The translations under genes and the position numbers were made by a program. This document shows, in pieces, positions 59,572 to 64,000 of a stretch of 64,000 nt of DNA; the stretch's first letter is position 1, and the number at the start of each line of letters is the position of its first letter. Under the pieces are notes generated by a model. It saw only the letters and a list, made by a program, of their open reading frames with translations. It was not told the DNA's origin and did no database searches. The DNA is from Brevibacterium sp. (lineage in GTDB: Bacteria > Actinomycetota > Actinomycetes > Actinomycetales > Brevibacteriaceae), in the NCBI RefSeq assembly GCF_031179145.1, contig NZ_JAPSIB010000018.1:39814-103813 (forward strand). The letters run 5' to 3'.

Positions 59572-60978
59572 TCAGTCCATGTCGGGTTCGGCCATCGCCG
59601 GTGCCGGCTCGCGGAACATGCGGGTGCGCACGAGCAGGAACACGAGTCCGGCCACGGCCCACACGAGGCCGACGATCTTCGCGTTCGCATCGAGGCTCAG
59701 CCACAGGGCGAAGTTGATGATCAGACCGAGTCCCGGAAGCACGATCCCGGCGAAGACCCCGATCCGCCCGGCGGGGCGAAGGTACTTCACGGTGGCGAAG
59801 ATCAGCGACAGGTTGACGGCGCCGAAGGCGATGTAGGCGCCGAAGTTGATGAGCGAGGCCGCCGAGGCGAGATCGAGGAACAGTGCCGAACAGGCCAGCA
59901 CGGCGATGAACACGACGTTGATGATGGGCACACCGGTGCGGGCGTTGACCCGTCCGAACATCCGCTTCGGCAGGGTGCCGTCACGGCCCATCGCGTAGAG
60001 CAGCCGGGCCGCGCTCATCTGCTGGGTCAGCCCGCAGCCGAGGACGGCGAACATGTAGCCGCCGACGAACAACGCCTGGAACAGGGCCCCGCCGATGTAC
60101 TTCGCGATCTCCGGTGAGGCGCCGACGATGTCTCCCACCTCGGCGACGTCGGGGAACAGCACCTGCATCGTGTAGGTGATGGCGATGAAGAAGACGCCCG
60201 CGGCCACGACGATGATCATGATCGCCCGCGGGATGTCGGTCTTCGGGTGGATCGCCTCCTCCGACATCGTCGTCACCGCGTCGAAGCCGAGGAACGACAG
60301 AGCCAGCAGGGACGCGCCGCCCAGCAGCGCTCCGGTCGGCACTCCGCTGGGGTCGAACGGCAGCAGGCTCACGGTTGCGCCGTCGATTCCGGCCGCGATG
60401 TTGCGGATGGCGAAGAACAGGAACGCCACGGCCACGACGATCTGGACGACGACGAGGATGACGTTGACCTGCGCCGCGAGCTTGACGCCGACGACGTTGA
60501 GGACGGTGCAGATGACGATGGTCGACAGCACCCACACCCAGGCCGGAACCGCGGGCAGGACCGCGCCCATGTAGATCGCCGCGAGCAGGGCATTGAGCAT
60601 CGGCAGGAGCAGGTAGTCCAGCGTTGCCGCCCACCCGACCATGAACCCGACATGCGGATTGATGGTCTCCCTGGCGTAGGTGTAGGCGGATCCCGCCTTC
60701 GGGTAGTACCGCGACATCTTCGCGTAGCTGAATGCGGTGATCGCCACCGCGATGAGGATGAGGATGTAGGCGAGCGGGACCCGGCCAGCGGTCGCCTCGG
60801 CGACGATGCCGAACGTGTCGAACACCGCCAGGGGAGCCATGTAGGCGAGCCCCAGGAAGACGATGTGCCGCAGCTTGAGTCGCCTGCGCAGCACTCGTCC
60901 GGTGCCGCCGTGGTCGAGATCGACAGCGTCGTCCTCGCTGAGGTGGGTCGAACTGTTCTTCGTCGAATCGGTTCGCAT
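59572..60978 (-). CDS. APC-family amino acid permease
   Basis: The product is 468 aa from ATG 60978, after GAAAGG. It has twelve likely membrane helices, the APC helix 1 pattern LRHIVFLGLAYMAPLAVFDTFGIV, YPKAGSAYTYARETINPHVGFMVGW and LLALSFLGFDAVTTMSEEAIHPKTDIPRAI. The family takes up amino acids or polyamines by proton or exchange coupling. It lies downstream of the amidohydrolase across a GC-rich hairpin, and the two probably serve one catabolic route. Confidence 0.92.
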   Translation of the reverse strand: MRTDSTKNSSTHLSEDDAVDLDHGGTGRVLRRRLKLRHIVFLGLAYMAPLAVFDTFGIVAEATAGRVPLAYILILIAVAITAFSYAKMSRYYPKAGSAYTYARETINPHVGFMVGWAATLDYLLLPMLNALLAAIYMGAVLPAVPAWVWVLSTIVICTVLNVVGVKLAAQVNVILVVVQIVVAVAFLFFAIRNIAAGIDGATVSLLPFDPSGVPTGALLGGASLLALSFLGFDAVTTMSEEAIHPKTDIPRAIMIIVVAAGVFFIAITYTMQVLFPDVAEVGDIVGASPEIAKYIGGALFQALFVGGYMFAVLGCGLTQQMSAARLLYAMGRDGTLPKRMFGRVNARTGVPIINVVFIAVLACSALFLDLASAASLINFGAYIAFGAVNLSLIFATVKYLRPAGRIGVFAGIVLPGLGLIINFALWLSLDANAKIVGLVWAVAGLVFLLVRTRMFREPAPAMAEPDMD

Positions 60979-61032
60979 GACTGACCTTTCGGTTTGCGAT
61001 GTCGGTGACGGGCATCGGTGCCCGCCACCGGT

Positions 61033-61060
61033 CGGGCGCCGCCGGAAGCGACGGCGCCCG
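61033..61060 (-). terminator. GC-rich hairpin between amidohydrolase and APC permease genes
   Basis: Arms CGGGCGCCG and CGGCGCCCG form a perfect 9-bp stem around a 10-nt loop, within the 88-bp gap 3' of the amidohydrolase stop. There is no T-run on the minus strand. It may be a partial terminator or an mRNA-stabilising element that changes the ratio of enzyme to transporter. Confidence 0.45.
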
Positions 61061-61066
61061 GGCGGC

Positions 61067-62767
61067 TCAGCTGTGGGAGTGTCCCGAGCAGCTGTGCCCG
61101 TGGTTGAGTGTCTTCGCGGCGACGTCGATCCGGGTCTGGCCGAGCAGCGCCGTGTCCGTGGCATGCACGTCGTGGACGATCTCACCGCCGACGATCGTCA
61201 GCTCCGCCTGCTGATCGAGCAGACCGGCCGGGTCGAGCTGGTAGAGATCGGCCGACCAGGCGACGAGGTCAGCCTGAGCGCCCACGCTGATGACGCCGAG
61301 GCTGTCCTCGGCATGCCAGGCCCACGCGCCTTCGCGGGTGTAGCCGGCCAGAGCCTGATCGAGGGTGATGATCTCCCCCGGGGTCCAGGCGCTTCCTCCG
61401 TCGAGCCCGGCGCGGGTGAGCGCGGAGTACATGCCGACGAGGGGATCCATCTCCCCCACCTGCCAGTCGCTCGAGAGTGCGACATGGGCGCCGGACTCCA
61501 TGAGTGACCGCACTCGCCAGGCGCGGTCCCAGCGGTGCTCACCGACGTTGTCCATCCACGTGCCTTCGATGAGGTCCGGGGAGGCGTGCCGGGGTTGCAT
61601 GGCCGCCGTGATGCCGAGTTCGGCGAAGCGCGGCAGATCGGCGGGGTCCAGGCACTCGACGTGGACGATGCCGTGCCGGCGATTCCGGGTGCCGTTCGTC
61701 CGCTGGGCGTCCTCGACGGCGTCGAGCGCCAGTCGGATTCCGCCGTCGCCGGTGGCGTGGGTGTGAGTCTGGAATCCCAGTCGGTCGAGTTCGGTGACGA
61801 TCCGGCTCAGCTCGCCGACCGGCACGGAGGGATGTCCGCGGTGGCCGGGCCGGTTGGCGTAGTCCTCGAGCATCCACGCGGTGTGGGGTTCGATGACGTC
61901 GTCGGCATAGAGCTTGATCGGTCCGAACCGGAGCCGGTCGCTCTTCGGGCCGTCGTCGACGGCGGTGCGCAGGTCCTGCCGGAACTCGGGGGCGGAGTCG
62001 ACGGGGTGGAAGAGCGCGGCGATGACGCGCGAGCTCAGCTTCCCCTCACGCAGGGCCTTGCCGAAGAGGTCGATCTCGGCGATCGGCACCTGGGGTTCGA
62101 CGATCGTCGTGATTCCCGAGCGGGTGGCCATCTCGAGGCTGCCGAGGAGCTTCTTGTACCGGCGTTCGGGTGAGTACATCGGAATGTCCCGCTGGAGCGC
62201 GGCCAGTCCGTCGCTCGTCATCGCCGAGGTGTAGAAGTCGGTGACCCAGCCCGTGGGTCGGCCGTCACGGTCGTATTCGGGGTTGCCCCAGGCGATGTCC
62301 GCCCCGGCGGTGATCCCCAGGGCCGACAGTGCGGCGTGGTTGAGCCACACCGAGTGCTGGTCGTAGGTGGTGACGAAGATGGGGCGGTCGGTGAGCCCCT
62401 CGAGGTCGGAGGCCTGGGGGCGGCGGTTCTCGACGATCGAGTAGACGGCGTTCTCCGCGCACACCCAGTCGAGGTCGGGGCGCTCCTCGGCGAGCCGGGC
62501 GATCCGAGTCCGCACCTGAGTCAGAGTCTCGGCTCCTTCGAGGCTGACGGCATCGGGGTCGAACCCGAGCAGCAGGTGGTTGTGGCTGTCGATGATCCCC
62601 GGTGTGACGAGATTGCCGCCGAGGTGACGGGTGTCCCTGGCATCTGGCGCCTCGCTCGCGGGGCCGACGTAGGCGATGCGTCCACCGAGGACTCCGACGG
62701 CTTCCGCCCAGGGCCGGGCGGGATCGAAGGTGCGCACTCTGGCGCCGGTGAGCAGGAGGTCAAGCAT
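61067..62767 (-). CDS. YtcJ-like metal-dependent amidohydrolase (amidohydrolase 3 family)
   Basis: The product is 566 aa from ATG 62767, with GAGG 6 nt upstream; ATG 62773 is an alternative. It shows the N-terminal composite domain, the metal motif DSHNHLLLGF, GPIKLYADDV, THTHATGDGGIRLALDAVE, HGIVHVECLD and ALSSDWQVGEMDPL. The family hydrolyses amides, imides or N-substituted compounds; substrate unknown. The C-terminus is His/Cys-rich (NHGHSCSGHSHS), which could bind metal. Control by the divergent TetR through the palindromic site is likely. Confidence 0.91.
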   Translation of the reverse strand: MLDLLLTGARVRTFDPARPWAEAVGVLGGRIAYVGPASEAPDARDTRHLGGNLVTPGIIDSHNHLLLGFDPDAVSLEGAETLTQVRTRIARLAEERPDLDWVCAENAVYSIVENRRPQASDLEGLTDRPIFVTTYDQHSVWLNHAALSALGITAGADIAWGNPEYDRDGRPTGWVTDFYTSAMTSDGLAALQRDIPMYSPERRYKKLLGSLEMATRSGITTIVEPQVPIAEIDLFGKALREGKLSSRVIAALFHPVDSAPEFRQDLRTAVDDGPKSDRLRFGPIKLYADDVIEPHTAWMLEDYANRPGHRGHPSVPVGELSRIVTELDRLGFQTHTHATGDGGIRLALDAVEDAQRTNGTRNRRHGIVHVECLDPADLPRFAELGITAAMQPRHASPDLIEGTWMDNVGEHRWDRAWRVRSLMESGAHVALSSDWQVGEMDPLVGMYSALTRAGLDGGSAWTPGEIITLDQALAGYTREGAWAWHAEDSLGVISVGAQADLVAWSADLYQLDPAGLLDQQAELTIVGGEIVHDVHATDTALLGQTRIDVAAKTLNHGHSCSGHSHS

Positions 62768-62825
62768 GGTCATCCTCGTATCCGTGCATCGTTGCGTACG
62801 AAGCGTCGTTGCAGTGAGCGGTTCC

Positions 62826-62851
62826 ATTCTTTGACAGAAGCGTCAAAGAAT
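62826..62851. promoter_or_regulatory. near-ideal TetR operator between divergent amidohydrolase and tetR
   Basis: Perfect 10-bp arms ATTCTTTGAC and GTCAAAGAAT flank a 6-bp spacer. The site lies midway in the 124-bp divergent gap, 59 bp from the amidohydrolase start and 41 bp from the tetR start. A dimeric repressor here could control both directions. Confidence 0.8.
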
Positions 62852-62891
62852 TGGTTCAACTGTCACACTGCGCACGCGCTATTGTCAAGGC

Positions 62892-63491
62892 ATGGCACGT
62901 ACCAAGAATCAGGCGCAGCGTCGGGAAGCGCTCATCGCCGCGACTCTTCAGACGGTCGGTGAGTCGGGGCTGAGGTCGCTGTCGCTTGCCGATGTCGCCC
63001 GCAGAGCCGGGCTGACCAGGGGCGCGATCCTCTACTACTACGACGACCTCGACGATCTGCTCGTCGAGACGCACCGCGCGGGTGTGGCCCGGTTCTGCGA
63101 CCGCCGCGACGAGGTGATCGCCGCCCTCGCCGATCCGCGCGAGCAGCTGCGAGCTGCGATCCGGGAGGGGCTGCCGAGCGGTCCTGACGATGCCCTCATG
63201 CGTCTGCTCTACGAGTTCGACGTCCTCGCCGGCACGTCGCAGATCCATGACGAGCTGGTCGAGAACCTCTACACCCGGCAGCTGCGGATCTACCGCGAGG
63301 TGCTCGAATCGGGAGTCGCGGCAGGGGCGTTCACCCCGACGATCCCGCTCGAACAGCTGGCGATGAATCTCGTCGCACTCGAGGACGCGTACGGTCTGCA
63401 CATCGTCGGCGGCAACAGTCTCATCGACGTCGCCTCGGCGGAGTCGGCGATGCGTGCGGCGGCCGCGGGCCTGGGCGCCCCGCCGTCATAA
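62892..63491 (+). CDS. TetR-family transcriptional regulator
   Basis: The 199-aa protein has an N-terminal TetR helix-turn-helix (RREALIAATLQTVGESGLRSLSLADVARRAGLTRGAILYYYDDLDDLL) and a C-terminal ligand domain of the TetR_C_6/BetI-like sort (EDAYGLHIVGGN). It is divergent from the amidohydrolase/APC permease genes and likely represses them through the palindrome in between, released by the amide substrate or a product. Confidence 0.93.
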   Translation: MARTKNQAQRREALIAATLQTVGESGLRSLSLADVARRAGLTRGAILYYYDDLDDLLVETHRAGVARFCDRRDEVIAALADPREQLRAAIREGLPSGPDDALMRLLYEFDVLAGTSQIHDELVENLYTRQLRIYREVLESGVAAGAFTPTIPLEQLAMNLVALEDAYGLHIVGGNSLIDVASAESAMRAAAAGLGAPPS

Positions 63492-63521
63492 GCGTCTCAC
63501 TCTCCCCTGCTGATGTACTCC
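63492..63521. repeat. direct repeat copy 1: duplicated 3' end of the AraC gene
   Basis: This 30-bp stretch matches 63550-63579 at 28 of 30 positions, 58 bp away. Read on the minus strand it would encode EYISRGE followed by a stop, nearly the same as the true C-terminus of the AraC protein (EYISRGG). It lies just beyond that gene's stop and looks like a remnant of a tandem duplication or recombination. Confidence 0.8.
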
Positions 63522-63549
63522 TACTAAGTAGTTCGCAGGTTGGCTTGTC

Positions 63550-63579
63550 GCGTCTCACCCTCCCCGGCTGATGTACTCC
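63550..63579. repeat. direct repeat copy 2 (within the AraC gene end)
   Basis: This is the second member of the 30-bp direct repeat, differing at two bases from copy 1. It covers the last codons and stop of the AraC-family gene on the minus strand. Confidence 0.8.
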
Positions 63580-64000
63580 CCCGGCCGGTACCCGGTGACC
63601 CGGCGGAAGTCATTGCTGAAGTGCGACTGGTCGAACCAGCCGAGGCTCGCCCCGAGTTCGGCCAATGTTCCGTCCCACACGCGGTCAAGGGCCGCGACAG
63701 CGTCCCTCACCCGCGCCCGCACGAGAAGGCGTTTGACGCCGACTCCGCAGTGCTCCTGGAACATCCGCTGCAGTGTTCGCTCACCCATCCCGGTCCGCTG
63801 CGCCAGCTCGCCGAGGTGGGTCACCTCCGGATCCTCCATCACCTCGAGGGTGCGCCGGAACCGGCAGTAGCTCTCGGTCATCTCCGGCTCGTACGCCAGC
63901 AGCCACCGGTCGAGCGCCTCGGCGGCGGTGGTGAGATCGTCCAGGCCGGCCAGGTCATCGGATGTGGGGAACCAGGCGGCGGCGGGGATCGTCGTGTCGC
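63555..64000 (-). CDS. AraC-family transcriptional regulator, C-terminal part (5' end beyond window)
   Basis: The reading frame stays open from the track start at 63881 to the window edge, adding DTTIPAAAWFPTSDDLAGLD and more, so the gene begins outside. The visible ~148 residues hold the double helix-turn-helix: LGELAQRTGMGERTLQRMFQEHCGVGVKRLL and LGASLGWFDQSHFSNDFRRVTGYRPGEY. It is an activator-type regulator with an unseen ligand domain. It is convergent with tetR, and its 3' end is partly duplicated downstream. Confidence 0.9.
   Translation of the reverse strand, partial: DTTIPAAAWFPTSDDLAGLDDLTTAAEALDRWLLAYEPEMTESYCRFRRTLEVMEDPEVTHLGELAQRTGMGERTLQRMFQEHCGVGVKRLLVRARVRDAVAALDRVWDGTLAELGASLGWFDQSHFSNDFRRVTGYRPGEYISRGG

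Overview
The window is GC-rich, densely packed bacterial DNA. Codon use, ATGA/GTGA gene overlaps, a DtxR/IdeR-type iron box and the family content (FCD GntR regulators, fused DhaK-DhaL kinase, CGNR regulator, sigma factor with a zf-HC2 anti-sigma) point to a high-GC actinobacterium. A Brevibacterium-like organism is my best guess, but nothing in the window proves the genus. I saw no rRNA, tRNA, CRISPR array, insertion sequence or prophage. About 57 protein genes are supported; the first and last run off the window edges.

Layout. 1-5.5 kb: end of a LuxR-type response regulator, a DUF429 protein, RraA, and a coupled pair of unknown proteins (177 and 1035 aa, the larger with an internal duplication). 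5.6-13.1 kb, minus strand: a likely operon read from 13.1 kb downward, with a large unknown 857-aa protein, an M19 dipeptidase-like protein that has lost most of its canonical metal ligands, a complete polar amino-acid-type ABC importer and an IclR regulator. I think this is the best candidate for an undescribed system. 13.4-14.6 kb: M20 amidohydrolase closed by a strong hairpin.

14.9-24.0 kb: a carbon-source block for C3/C4 sugar acids, with glycerate kinase, an SLC13 transporter, a degenerate histidine-kinase-like membrane protein, a GntP permease, a DUF1537 four-carbon acid sugar kinase, a PdxA-type dehydrogenase and a DeoR regulator. 24.0-26.8 kb: CGNR regulator plus LysE exporter, DoxX-like protein, ECF sigma factor plus anti-sigma. 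26.9-33.4 kb: a tetrulose module (DhaK-DhaL kinase, RpiB-type and TIM-type isomerases, FCD GntR, sugar isomerase, SDR, beta-hydroxyacid dehydrogenase) behind a perfect 20-bp palindrome. It should feed tetruloses to erythrose 4-phosphate.

33.4-42.6 kb: divergent CoA-transferase/crotonase genes and a GntR-led tripartite tricarboxylate transporter operon (TctC, PdxA-like, TctB, TctA), followed on the other strand by D-erythronate dehydrogenase (DenD) and a quinone-oxidoreductase-like protein. Together with the 20-23 kb genes this makes a locus rich in four-carbon sugar acid and sugar alcohol catabolism that would end in dihydroxyacetone phosphate and pentose-phosphate intermediates.

42.7-50.3 kb: a NERD-helicase, another MDR oxidoreductase, and an APH-like kinase/SDR/acyl-CoA dehydrogenase/acyl-CoA ligase set that resembles 4-hydroxyacyl-CoA (levulinate-type) catabolism. 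50.3-54.0 kb: an SbcD/SbcC-like pair without a zinc hook. 54.2-58.4 kb: an iron-siderophore ABC importer under an IdeR-like box. 58.4-64.0 kb: urea transporter, APC permease, YtcJ-like amidohydrolase, divergent TetR with a near-perfect operator, and an AraC regulator whose 3' end is duplicated just downstream.
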